Below are positions 1 to 8,765 of a DNA stretch of 64,000 bases, piece after piece. Below the pieces are notes generated by a model. The model searched no databases, was not told where the DNA came from, and saw only the letters and a program-made list of their open reading frames with translations. The position numbers and the translations under genes were made by a program. Each line of letters opens with the position of its first letter. Position 1 is the first letter of the stretch. The stretch comes from an uncultured bacterium (GTDB lineage Bacteria > Bacillota > Clostridia > Oscillospirales > Oscillospiraceae), in assembly GCA_946548895.1 (NCBI GenBank), contig CAMNQF010000001.1, positions 141,024 through 205,023 of the forward strand. Reading direction: 5' to 3'.

Positions 1-612
1 GCCCACGCTGCCCTCCAGCAGCTTCCCGCTGGCGGAGGGATTGTGGAGGGTGGCCCGGGTGCAGGCTGCGTCCCGGGTAGAGCCGTCCGCCCCCAGCAGG
101 GTGAGGACCACCTGAGTACCCTCCTCCCCGCGGATGAGGTCGGAGCCCTCCTGCCGGGCGTCCCCGGCGATGGAGACGCCGTCCACGGCGGTGATGATGT
201 CACCGGGAACCACCCCCGCCTGGTCCGCGGGGCCGCCTTTCACCACGGACTGGACCAGCAGGCCTTCCTCCCGGCTGTATTCCACAGTGACGCCCACCCC
301 CACGTAGCTGTTGGCCCGGCGCTGGGTGGTGGACTGGTAGCCCTCCTGGGTGAGGTAGTAGGACCAGCGGTCCCCCAGGCCGTCCACAAAGGCGCCAAGC
401 CCCGCGTCCACGGCCTTGTCCAGGTCCGCGTCTGTCTCCACAAAGGCGAACCGGGCCAGCAGATAGGTCTGCACCATGGCCAGGCCGCTCCGTCCCAGCA
501 GAGCGCACCACAGCGCGGCGGACAGGGCCAGAGTGAGCAGCACCGCGATCAGAATCTTGCCCCAGCCCGCCAGCCGCCTCTTTCGCGTATGTGCCGTACG
601 TTGTTCCTCCAT
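1..612 (-). CDS. S41 family C-terminal processing peptidase (CtpA-like), N-terminal part with TM segment and PDZ domain; runs off the window
   Basis: Minus-strand translation from ATG at 612 gives MEEQRTAHTRKRRLAGWGKILIAVLLTLALSAALW... then a PDZ-like segment (SYVGVGVTVEY...GLLVQSVVKGGPADQAGVVPGDIITAVDGVSI). Not in the ORF track because it has no stop in the window. Confidence 0.85.
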   Translation of the reverse strand, partial: MEEQRTAHTRKRRLAGWGKILIAVLLTLALSAALWCALLGRSGLAMVQTYLLARFAFVETDADLDKAVDAGLGAFVDGLGDRWSYYLTQEGYQSTTQRRANSYVGVGVTVEYSREEGLLVQSVVKGGPADQAGVVPGDIITAVDGVSIAGDARQEGSDLIRGEEGTQVVLTLLGADGSTRDAACTRATLHNPSASGKLLEGSVG

Positions 613-717
613 GGTCCGTCCTCCTCGCAGAAAATGGCGCAGGGGCGCGGGTTTTCCCCGCGCCCCTGGGTTTTATGGTGTTCGATCCGGGATCCCCCGC
701 GGGCACGGCGGATGGGG

Positions 718-1980
718 TCAGCCCCCGTTCATTTTCCCGCCGCTGGGGGAGGTGAAGGTCATGCCGGGGTAGAGCTTAAGTACGTCGTTGCGCACGCCGT
801 TGATCCGCAGCTCGAAGTGGAGGTGGTTGCCGGTGGAGCGGCCGGTGGAGCCCACGTAGCCGATGACCTGGCCCTTTTTGACCGTCTGCCCCTCCTTGAC
901 GATGGGCACCTGGTTCTGGTGGGCGTACAGGGTGGCGTAGCCGCTGCCGTGGCTGATGATGCAGTAGTAGCCGTAGGAGGAGGCGTAGCGGTTGGCGTTC
1001 ACCGTGGTGACCACGCCGTCCTTGGCGGCGTAGATGGGGGTGCCGCCGGGGGCCGGGATGTCGGTGCCGGTGTGGTTGTCCCGCTTGCCGGTGAAGGGGT
1101 CGGCCCGGTTGCCGAACAGGGAGGAGATCTTGTACCGGCCGGGCAGGGGCCAGTACCAGTCGCCGCTGGTCATATTGATGTTGGCGTTCTGCTGGGCCTC
1201 CAGGGCGGCCAGCTGGGCGGCGTATTTTTTCTCCGCCTCCTTCAGCTCCTTGTTGATCTTGGCCTCGCTGTCCGCCAGTTCCTTGGCCTCCTTGGCGTAC
1301 TCGTTCTCCGAGGCGGCGATCTGGTTGAGCAGCTTCTGCTGCTCGTCCCGCTTCTGGTCCAGCTCGTCCAGCCGCCCTTCCAGCTCCGCCTGGACCTCCG
1401 CCTGGGCGTCCCGGTCCGCCTGGAGGGCTCCCCGGGCCAGGTCCAGCTCCGCCTGGGTGGCGTTGAGCTGGTCGATGATGCGGTTGGAGTAGTCCATGAT
1501 GTCGCCGATGAGCATGGTGTAGTCCAGCATATCGGCAAAGCTCTTGGCCTCGAAGAGGATGGACAGGTAGGACACGCCGCCGGTCTCCTCCATCCAGCGC
1601 ACCTGCTGGTAGAACTCCTGGTACTGGGCCTCCTCCTGCCGCTCCAGTTCGGCAATCTCCCGCTCTTTGTCGGCAATCTGGAGATCGTAGCCGTCCAGCA
1701 TGGCCTGGCTGGCGTTGATCTCCTGCTCGGTGAGCAACACCTGCTCCTGGATGAGCGCCGCCTGCTCCTTGGCCTTGGACAGGTCGCTGCGGATGGCGGC
1801 CAGCTTGGCCTCCGCCTCTTTTTTCTGGGCGGTGATGTCGCTGAGCTCATTTTTGATGTTCTGGATGTCGTTTTTGGTGACGTCCGCCCGGGCAAACAGG
1901 GTGAGCGCCGGGAGGAGCACCGACAGCAGCAGCGCCGCCGTGACGACAATCACGATGATCCGCTGGGTCTTTTTCTTCAT
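718..1980 (-). CDS. Murein hydrolase activator EnvC-like / M23 peptidase with N-terminal coiled coil
   Basis: Signal/TM N-terminus, long coiled coil, C-terminal M23 motifs (NHTGTDIPAPGGTPIYAAKDGVV, HGSGYATLYAHQ, STGRSTGNHLHFEL). Directly downstream of ftsX. Confidence 0.92.
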   Translation of the reverse strand: MKKKTQRIIVIVVTAALLLSVLLPALTLFARADVTKNDIQNIKNELSDITAQKKEAEAKLAAIRSDLSKAKEQAALIQEQVLLTEQEINASQAMLDGYDLQIADKEREIAELERQEEAQYQEFYQQVRWMEETGGVSYLSILFEAKSFADMLDYTMLIGDIMDYSNRIIDQLNATQAELDLARGALQADRDAQAEVQAELEGRLDELDQKRDEQQKLLNQIAASENEYAKEAKELADSEAKINKELKEAEKKYAAQLAALEAQQNANINMTSGDWYWPLPGRYKISSLFGNRADPFTGKRDNHTGTDIPAPGGTPIYAAKDGVVTTVNANRYASSYGYYCIISHGSGYATLYAHQNQVPIVKEGQTVKKGQVIGYVGSTGRSTGNHLHFELRINGVRNDVLKLYPGMTFTSPSGGKMNGG

Positions 1981-1999
1981 AGCGGCCTCCTTGTGTGTA

Positions 2000-2893
2000 T
2001 CAGACCTGCAGGAACTTGCGGATGGCGAAGCCGGAGCCCAGCGCGCCGATGGCCGCGCCGGACAGCAGGAATATGGCGAGCACCCGCTTCCAGATCATGG
2101 AGAACTCCATGAGGGTGAACAGGGCGGTGGCGCCGCTGTCCGCCAGGGCCTTGCCCACGGCGGCGTACACCCCCCACTGGAGGAAGAAGGCCACCGCCGC
2201 CCCCATGAGGCCCAGCAGCAGCCCCTCCACGATGAAGGGCCAGCGGACAAAGCCGTCGGTGGCGCCGCACATCTTCATGATGGCGATCTCCTCCCGGCGG
2301 GAAAAGGCGGCCAGCCGGGTGGTGTTGGAGATGATGAACAGGGACACCGCCGCCAAAATCGCGATGAGCACGTAGGCCAGGGCGGTGACCGCGTTGCGCA
2401 CGGTGACAAAGCCCTCCGCCACTTTGTTCTCCGCCCGGTGGTTGGCCACGCCAGGCAGGGCGCAAACCGCCTCCACCGTCTCGGTGAACTTTTCCAGGTC
2501 GATCACGTGGATGGAAAACCGGTCCCGCAGCACCTCGTCGGGCATATTGACGTACAGCCCGTCGGTCTCGTGGCCCTTCAGGTAATCCTGCTTGGCCTGC
2601 TCCCGGGTGATGAAGGTCACGCCGTTGGGGTCCACGTTGTCGATCTGCTTAATCTTCTCCATGAGGGTGCGGACCTGGTCCGGGGTGAAGCTCTCGTCAA
2701 TGTAGGCCAGAAACTCGTTCTCCTCCTCCAGCTGGCTGAGCATCCCGTCCACATTGACGGCCAGCAGGGAGAAGGACCCCATGATGATGAGGCAGGCCAC
2801 GATCATGCACACCGCGGCGAAGGACATCAGCCCGTGGGAAAAAATACTGGAAAAACCTTCCTTGATGAAATAGCCTAAGTTGAATCTTCTCAT
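2000..2893 (-). CDS. ftsX: Cell division ABC transporter permease FtsX
   Basis: [31 protein letters not shown]..., four-TM FtsX architecture, overlaps ftsE. Confidence 0.93.
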   Translation of the reverse strand: MRRFNLGYFIKEGFSSIFSHGLMSFAAVCMIVACLIIMGSFSLLAVNVDGMLSQLEEENEFLAYIDESFTPDQVRTLMEKIKQIDNVDPNGVTFITREQAKQDYLKGHETDGLYVNMPDEVLRDRFSIHVIDLEKFTETVEAVCALPGVANHRAENKVAEGFVTVRNAVTALAYVLIAILAAVSLFIISNTTRLAAFSRREEIAIMKMCGATDGFVRWPFIVEGLLLGLMGAAVAFFLQWGVYAAVGKALADSGATALFTLMEFSMIWKRVLAIFLLSGAAIGALGSGFAIRKFLQV

Positions 2894-3570
2894 GCTCTGT
2901 AGTAGCCTCCCTGACCGTCCCGTATCAGCTCTCCGTCCTTGATGGCCACCACCCGCTTGGAGAAACGGTTGACCAGGTCCCGCTCGTGGGTGACCACCAG
3001 CATGGTGGTGCCCATGGCGTTGATCCGCTCCAGCAGGGTCATAATCTCCAGGGAACGCCGGGGGTCCAGATTGCCGGTGGGCTCGTCGGCGATAATCATC
3101 CGCGGGTTGTTCACCAGCGCCCGGGCGATGGCCACCCGCTGCTGCTCGCCGCCGCTCATCTCGTTGGGATAGGCGTCAGCCTTGTCCTCCAGCCCCACCA
3201 GGTCCAGCACGTAGGGGATGCGCTTGCGCATCTCCCGGCCGCTGGCCCCCACGGTGCGCATGGCGAACTCCAGGTTGCCCTGCACCGTCTTTTTCTCAAT
3301 AAGCCGGAAGTCCTGGAAGATGACGCCGAGGGTGCGCCGCATATGGGGGATCTGCCAGCGGCGGATGTTGTTGAGGTTGTAGCCGTTGACGATGACCCGT
3401 CCTTTGCTGGCGGTGATCTCCGCCGTCAGCAGCTTGACGATGGTGGACTTGCCCGAGCCGGAGGGACCCACCAGGAACACGAATTCGCCGTCCTCTATGC
3501 GCAGGTTGATCCCTTTCAGGGCCTTGGTTCCGTTGTCGTATTCCTTGTGAATGTCGATGAGTCGTATCAT
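2890..3570 (-). CDS. ftsE: Cell division ABC transporter ATP-binding protein FtsE
   Basis: Walker [10 protein letters not shown], signature [15 protein letters not shown], Walker [13 protein letters not shown]; start chosen at [18 protein letters not shown]. Confidence 0.93.
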   Translation of the reverse strand: MIRLIDIHKEYDNGTKALKGINLRIEDGEFVFLVGPSGSGKSTIVKLLTAEITASKGRVIVNGYNLNNIRRWQIPHMRRTLGVIFQDFRLIEKKTVQGNLEFAMRTVGASGREMRKRIPYVLDLVGLEDKADAYPNEMSGGEQQRVAIARALVNNPRMIIADEPTGNLDPRRSLEIMTLLERINAMGTTMLVVTHERDLVNRFSKRVVAIKDGELIRDGQGGYYRA

Positions 3571-3763
3571 GATGGCCCGCATCTCCCTGCCGCTGCTTTG
3601 TAGTCTTTGTATGCTGGCGTCAGCCTTTTTATTATATCGGTTCTTGGCTGCCATGTCAACCTGGACCGTTCCATTCCCAAAATAAAGCAGGGCGGCGGGC
3701 CGCTGGTTTCCCCCCCGATTTGGAAAGAGCCGCCGGCCGGACGCGGCGGCCCAAGGCGCGGCT

Positions 3764-4912
3764 TTATACCGCGAGGGCTTCCCCGGTCAGCGCGCGTTCC
3801 AGCAGGTTTGGAAGCTTTTCCGGGGCGCAGGCAAAGCAGGGGACGCCCATGGCCGCGACGCGCTGGGCGGTTTGCGCGTCGTAATAGGGCTTGCCGCCGT
3901 CGGCTATGGCCAGCAGCACCACCACCGTCACCCCCGCGCCCTTCAGCTCCTCCAGGCGCCGGAGGAGGGCCGCCCGGTTTCCCCCCTCGTCCAGGTCGGA
4001 GATGAGGAAAAACAGCGTCCTGGCCGGGGATTCCACCAGTCCCTGGCAGTAGGCGATGGATTTGGCGATGTCAGTGCCGCCGCCCATCTGAAAGCCGAAC
4101 AGCAGGTCTACCGGGTCGGCGCACAGGGGGGTCAGGTCCATAATCTGCGTGTCGAAGGCCACCACGCTGGTTTTGACCGCGGACATGGAGGCCAGCACGC
4201 AGGCCATCACCGAGGAGTATAAAATGGACTGGCCCATGGAGCCGCTCTGGTCAATATCCAGGATGACGTGCCATCGGTTGACCCGGCTGGACCGGTCAAA
4301 GAACCACACCCGCTCCGGGATGATTGTGCCCAACTCTCTGTTGTAATTTTTTAAATTTCTCCGAATTGTATAGGGAAAGTCCAGGGCGGAGGCGGAGGGC
4401 AGCGGGGAATGGGACCGCCGGTTCAGGGCCGCCGTCACCGCCCGGCGCACGTCGTTCTCCAGCAGTTTGTTGATCTCCTCCACAATTTTGCGGATGAAGG
4501 CCCGGGCGGACTCCTTGGACTTTTTGGGGATCTGGTCCTTGAGCATCAGCAGCGTGGAGGCCAGGTTCAGGTCCGGCTCCAGGCTGTCCAGCAGCTCGGG
4601 CTCCAGAAGAAGCTGCTTGAGCCCTTTGCGCTCAATGGCGTCGTTCTGCACCACCGCCACCGTCTCCGGGTCGAAGAGGGAGCGCAGGTCCCCCAGCCAC
4701 TTGGAGATGTGGGGGGACGAGGGGCCTTTTCCCGCTCCCCGGCCGGGGCTGCCGCCAAAGGACTCCCCCGGCCCGCCGTAGATGGCGCCCAGGGCGGAAT
4801 CCATCAGCAGCTCCTCCTGGGAGAGGGCGCCGCCCCCCATACCGGCGAAGGAGTTCTCCGTCTCCGAGCCCAGGATCAGCCGCCAGCGGGCGAGCTGTCC
4901 CGCCCGCGTCAC
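3764..4912 (-). CDS. VWA (von Willebrand factor A) domain protein, YehP-like
   Basis: MIDAS-like DIDQSGSMGQS plus downstream VWA motifs; last gene of the MoxR/VWA operon. Confidence 0.85.
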   Translation of the reverse strand: MTRAGQLARWRLILGSETENSFAGMGGGALSQEELLMDSALGAIYGGPGESFGGSPGRGAGKGPSSPHISKWLGDLRSLFDPETVAVVQNDAIERKGLKQLLLEPELLDSLEPDLNLASTLLMLKDQIPKKSKESARAFIRKIVEEINKLLENDVRRAVTAALNRRSHSPLPSASALDFPYTIRRNLKNYNRELGTIIPERVWFFDRSSRVNRWHVILDIDQSGSMGQSILYSSVMACVLASMSAVKTSVVAFDTQIMDLTPLCADPVDLLFGFQMGGGTDIAKSIAYCQGLVESPARTLFFLISDLDEGGNRAALLRRLEELKGAGVTVVVLLAIADGGKPYYDAQTAQRVAAMGVPCFACAPEKLPNLLERALTGEALAV

Positions 4913-5388
4913 GGCGCGTCCTCCTCCGGCTCCAGCAGGTGGGACATGGCGTAGCCATACACCGCCTGATAGGCCGACAGCGCCCGTTTCTTTGCCTGCT
5001 CCAGGGTCTTATGGGCATAGACGAAGCGGCCGAAATCGTTGACGCCCAGCGCCGGGGAGCTGGGGCCGGCGGATTCTCTTGACGGCTCCGGGTACGCGAT
5101 GGGGACGTTGCTGCCGCTATAACACCGCTCATAGAGGATGTACCGGTCAATTCCCTGGTTTGGGCAGGCCGCGCAATCCTCATTTTCCGGGTACTGGAAC
5201 ACAATGGTGTACTTCCGGGCGTATTCACCGTTGGGCCCCTGGATGACGCAGTACCAGCCCTCCTGGCCGCACTGGAGCATATTGTTCGGGTAATAGGGCT
5301 TCCACTCCAGGTCCTCCAGCCACAGCGCGTACGCCCGCTCCACGCCCCGGCGGATCCGCTTCTGCTCCACGCGCTTATCCTGATCCAT
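4909..5388 (-). CDS. Conserved hypothetical protein (159 aa) in the MoxR/VWA operon
   Basis: Open frame overlapping the VWA gene by 4 nt; aromatic/Cys-rich with a CAAC motif; no family recognised. Confidence 0.7.
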   Translation of the reverse strand: MDQDKRVEQKRIRRGVERAYALWLEDLEWKPYYPNNMLQCGQEGWYCVIQGPNGEYARKYTIVFQYPENEDCAACPNQGIDRYILYERCYSGSNVPIAYPEPSRESAGPSSPALGVNDFGRFVYAHKTLEQAKKRALSAYQAVYGYAMSHLLEPEEDAP

Positions 5389-5400
5389 ACGCTTACCTCC

Positions 5401-7659
5401 TCAGATGTCGTCAAAGTCAAACTCGTCCAGGCTGTCCAGCGCCGCTTGCTCCGTCTCGGTGAGGTCATTCATCAAAACCTCCGCCGCCTGCCGGGGATTG
5501 GCCCCCCAGATTTCCCCCAGGTTTTCCGCGATGTCGTTCTTCTCAGAGGGCGTGAAGTCCGCGAACGCCCGGCGCAGAAAGACCAGTGCCCGGCGGAAAG
5601 CCCCGTCGTCCAGGCCGCCGAGGTAGCCGTCCAGCTGCCGCCATAGCGGCAGGCGGGCAATGAGGGCATAGCGGTTTTTGCCCGCCAGCCCCTCGAACCA
5701 CCCCGCGCCCAAGTCGGCGGGCACCCCGGGGGACAGCCGCCGGGCCACCTCCCGGGACAGCAGGCTTTCGTCCGCCCTGCCCCGTTCCAGCAGGATGGCC
5801 ATGGCGAAGCCGGAGCAGCGGGTGTTCAGGTCGTCCCGGTCGGAGATGTCCTCCAGCAGGGAGACCCAGCGGCCCTCCTCTAAAAAATCGTGACTGAGCT
5901 GGAGCGTGTTGAGCTGGTCCATCGCTTTTATGGCCGCCGGGGCGGCCTGCGCGTCGCAGGCGCAGGCGTCCGCCAGGGTGAGGCAGGCCCGGAGGTAGAG
6001 CTGTTTCACCAGGGGGACCACGGGCTTGGGATCAAACCGGCGCAGGTCGCCGTACCGCACCACCAGGGACAGCCGGACAGCGGTCTCCGCCACGTCGGCG
6101 ATGGCGGCGGAATCCACGCTCAATCCCTGCAAAACGGACAGGGCGTGGCTGGCGGCGGCGGGCATACCGCACAGGAAGGCGTCCTGAAAGATGGCGGCAG
6201 CCTCGGAGATGGAGGCGCTGCTGTCCGCCCGCTCCTTCAGGGCGAAGGCCGCCGCGCCCTGGATGGTGTCCCCCATGAGGGCGGATTCCACGATTTCGAT
6301 CTCTGCCTCCGGGGTCCAGCGCAGCTCCCAGTATTCGCCCCAGCTGGCCCCGTCCTGCCGGGAGGGGAGCGGATTGGCGAAATGCACCCCCAGCACCCGC
6401 AGGCGGTGGAGAAAGAAAGAACGCCGCAGGTCGGCCAGGGCGGCCGTCTCCGATTTGACGTTCAGCTTCTCCCGCAGGTCCAGGTCCAGCCGCTGGAGCC
6501 CGGCGGTGCGGAATCTCTCCAGCCGCAGTTCCTTGAGCTGGCGGTAGAAGTCCTCCTGCACGGAGGTCCGGCTCACCCCCTGGGGAAGGAATCCGATCTT
6601 TTTCCCGATTTCCGTGTCCGCCGCGGCCAGGGCCAGCTCGGAGAACTGCCCGTGCCCCATGGTGGCGACGGCGGCGTCCCGCAGGTCGGCCAGGGTGGGA
6701 TACCGGCTCCCCCGCATGGCCGCCAGGGCGCCGGCCAGCCGCGCCGCCTCAATGACCTCGGCGGAAGACACCAGATTGCCCGCCTTTCGGTGGGCGGCGG
6801 CCAGCCGGGTGAGGTAGAGGTAAGGGGCACGGTCCAGGCCGTCCCCGTTCATCGCGTCCCACAGCAGTTCAAAGTAGGCCGGGGCCCGGTTCCCCGCCCC
6901 ATAGCCGGAGCGGGAGGACAGCCGGTAATAGGAATAGGGCATCAAGGTGGCGCGGGAGGGAACCGCAGGCAGGGCGGCCAGCTCCTGACCGCTCAGGGGG
7001 GTGTTTTCCTCCAGGCCGGCCACGTGAAAGGCCCCGCAGACGCAGAAAATCTGCTCAGACGGCGTCCCCCCGCCGGCGGCGTCCAGAATGACCCGCTTCA
7101 TATACGCCTCCCGCACCACAGTCTCCGCGGCGCGGCGGGGGCTGTCCTCTGCCGCCGCCCGCAGCTCCCGGCCAAAGGCGCTGGCCGCGGCTTGATAGTT
7201 CGCCTCCAGCTGCTCAAAGCGCCGCTCCCAAAAGGTGTCGTGGTCCTCTCCCGTCAGCGTCTCCAGGCGGCGGTAGACGCTCTCGGTGTCCGCCCGCCCG
7301 GCGGCCTCCTCCGGCGGCAGCCCCTCCTGGGCCTCCTCCAGGGCCAAAAACACCGAAGAGGGCAGGTCCATGAAACGGCACTCCACCCCGTGCTCACGGG
7401 CCCACAGAATGGCTTGGATCTCCGGGGAGTAAATGGCGAAGGGCCACAAAATGGTCCGCACCGGCGGCGTTTGGGTGTAGGCCAGGATGGCGGCGGGGAA
7501 CCGCGTCTCAGGGCTGGACAGCCACCGCATCTGATCGTTCAGGTCGCTGGGGCCCTCCACCAGCACCAGCCGGGGGCGGGCTTCGTCCAGGGCCCTCCGC
7601 ACCTGGACGGCCGCCGCCGGGGACAGGTGGCGCACGCCGAAAAACACCGGCTTTCTCAT
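5401..7659 (-). CDS. DUF5682-family-like protein (YehM-like)
   Basis: MRKPVFFGVRHLSPAAAVQVRRALDEARPRLVLVEGPSDLN N-terminus and operon context next to a MoxR ATPase. Confidence 0.75.
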   Translation of the reverse strand: MRKPVFFGVRHLSPAAAVQVRRALDEARPRLVLVEGPSDLNDQMRWLSSPETRFPAAILAYTQTPPVRTILWPFAIYSPEIQAILWAREHGVECRFMDLPSSVFLALEEAQEGLPPEEAAGRADTESVYRRLETLTGEDHDTFWERRFEQLEANYQAAASAFGRELRAAAEDSPRRAAETVVREAYMKRVILDAAGGGTPSEQIFCVCGAFHVAGLEENTPLSGQELAALPAVPSRATLMPYSYYRLSSRSGYGAGNRAPAYFELLWDAMNGDGLDRAPYLYLTRLAAAHRKAGNLVSSAEVIEAARLAGALAAMRGSRYPTLADLRDAAVATMGHGQFSELALAAADTEIGKKIGFLPQGVSRTSVQEDFYRQLKELRLERFRTAGLQRLDLDLREKLNVKSETAALADLRRSFFLHRLRVLGVHFANPLPSRQDGASWGEYWELRWTPEAEIEIVESALMGDTIQGAAAFALKERADSSASISEAAAIFQDAFLCGMPAAASHALSVLQGLSVDSAAIADVAETAVRLSLVVRYGDLRRFDPKPVVPLVKQLYLRACLTLADACACDAQAAPAAIKAMDQLNTLQLSHDFLEEGRWVSLLEDISDRDDLNTRCSGFAMAILLERGRADESLLSREVARRLSPGVPADLGAGWFEGLAGKNRYALIARLPLWRQLDGYLGGLDDGAFRRALVFLRRAFADFTPSEKNDIAENLGEIWGANPRQAAEVLMNDLTETEQAALDSLDEFDFDDI

Positions 7660-8750
7660 TGCCCGTTCAGCTCCCGGCAGGCCCGGTAAAGGGGGAGCCA
7701 GGCAGAGCCCCGCTTCTTCATCACGTTTTCCAGGTACTCCTTCCAGGACACTTTATCCTTGTCCTCATCTTTCACCACCGCGCCCTGGAGGGCGGCGGCC
7801 AGGTCCTCCGCTGTGATTGCGCCGGTTCCGAAGCTGCCCGCCAGGGCCATGGAGTTGGCCAGCAGGGAGATGGCCTCGGCGGTGGACAGCACCCCGGAGG
7901 TGGGCTTCAGCTTCTGTTTGCCGTCCAGGGTAGCCCCGGCCCGCAGCTCCCGGAAGATTGTCACCACCTGTTCCACCGTGTCCTCCTCCGGCTGGCGGGC
8001 GTTCAGGTCCAGGCCGGCGGACAGCTGGGCCACCCGGGTGCGCACGATGTCCATCTCGGTGGCCATGTCGGACGGGGTGGGGAGCACCACGATGTTGAAG
8101 CGCCGCTTTAGGGCGGCGGACATATCGTTGACGCCCTTGTCACGGGTATTGGCGGTGGCGATGACTGAGAAGCCCTTGGCGGCGGGCACCTCCAGCCCCA
8201 GCTCGGGGACGCTGAGGCGCTTCTCCGACAGGATGGAGATCAGCGCGTCCTGCACCTCGCTGGCGCAGCGGGAGATCTCCTCCACCCGGGCGACAGAGCC
8301 CGTCTCCATGGCCCGGTACACCGGGCTCTTCACCATGGCCTCGGGGCAGGGGCCTTTGGCGATGAGCATGGCGTAGTTCCAGGAGTAGCGGATCTGTTCC
8401 TCGGTGGTGCCCGCCGTGCCCTGGACCACCTTGGTGGAATCGCCGTTGACGGCGGCGGCCAGGTGCTCGGACAGCCAGGACTTGGCGGTGCCCGGTTCGC
8501 CGATGAGCAGCAGGGCCCGGTCCGTCACCAGGGTGGCGATGGCGATCTCCACCAGCCGTTTGTTGCCCACGTACTTGGGGGTGATGTCCACCCCCTTTAC
8601 CTTTGCGCCCCCGGTGATGTAGGTGAGCGCCGACCGGGGGGACATCCGCCAGCCGGTGGGAATGGGGTCGGCCTCCGCCGAAATCAGGGCGTCCAGCTCC
8701 CGCTGAAACAGCTCCTCCGCCGGGAGGCGCTGTACGTTTTTGTCTGCCAT
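7656..8750 (-). CDS. MoxR-family AAA+ ATPase (YehL-like)
   Basis: LLIGEPGTAKSWLSEHLAAAV (Walker A), EEISRCASEVQDALISILSEKRL (Walker B region), sensor VIATANTRDKGVNDMSAALKRRF. Confidence 0.9.
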   Translation of the reverse strand: MADKNVQRLPAEELFQRELDALISAEADPIPTGWRMSPRSALTYITGGAKVKGVDITPKYVGNKRLVEIAIATLVTDRALLLIGEPGTAKSWLSEHLAAAVNGDSTKVVQGTAGTTEEQIRYSWNYAMLIAKGPCPEAMVKSPVYRAMETGSVARVEEISRCASEVQDALISILSEKRLSVPELGLEVPAAKGFSVIATANTRDKGVNDMSAALKRRFNIVVLPTPSDMATEMDIVRTRVAQLSAGLDLNARQPEEDTVEQVVTIFRELRAGATLDGKQKLKPTSGVLSTAEAISLLANSMALAGSFGTGAITAEDLAAALQGAVVKDEDKDKVSWKEYLENVMKKRGSAWLPLYRACRELNGQ

Positions 8751-8765
8751 GTCAAATTCCTCCCT

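Noticed and set aside
43-2112. 689-aa plus-strand ORF over ctpA/M23 genes
   Set aside because: Shadow ORF without recognisable domains; the opposite strand encodes PDZ and M23 proteins.
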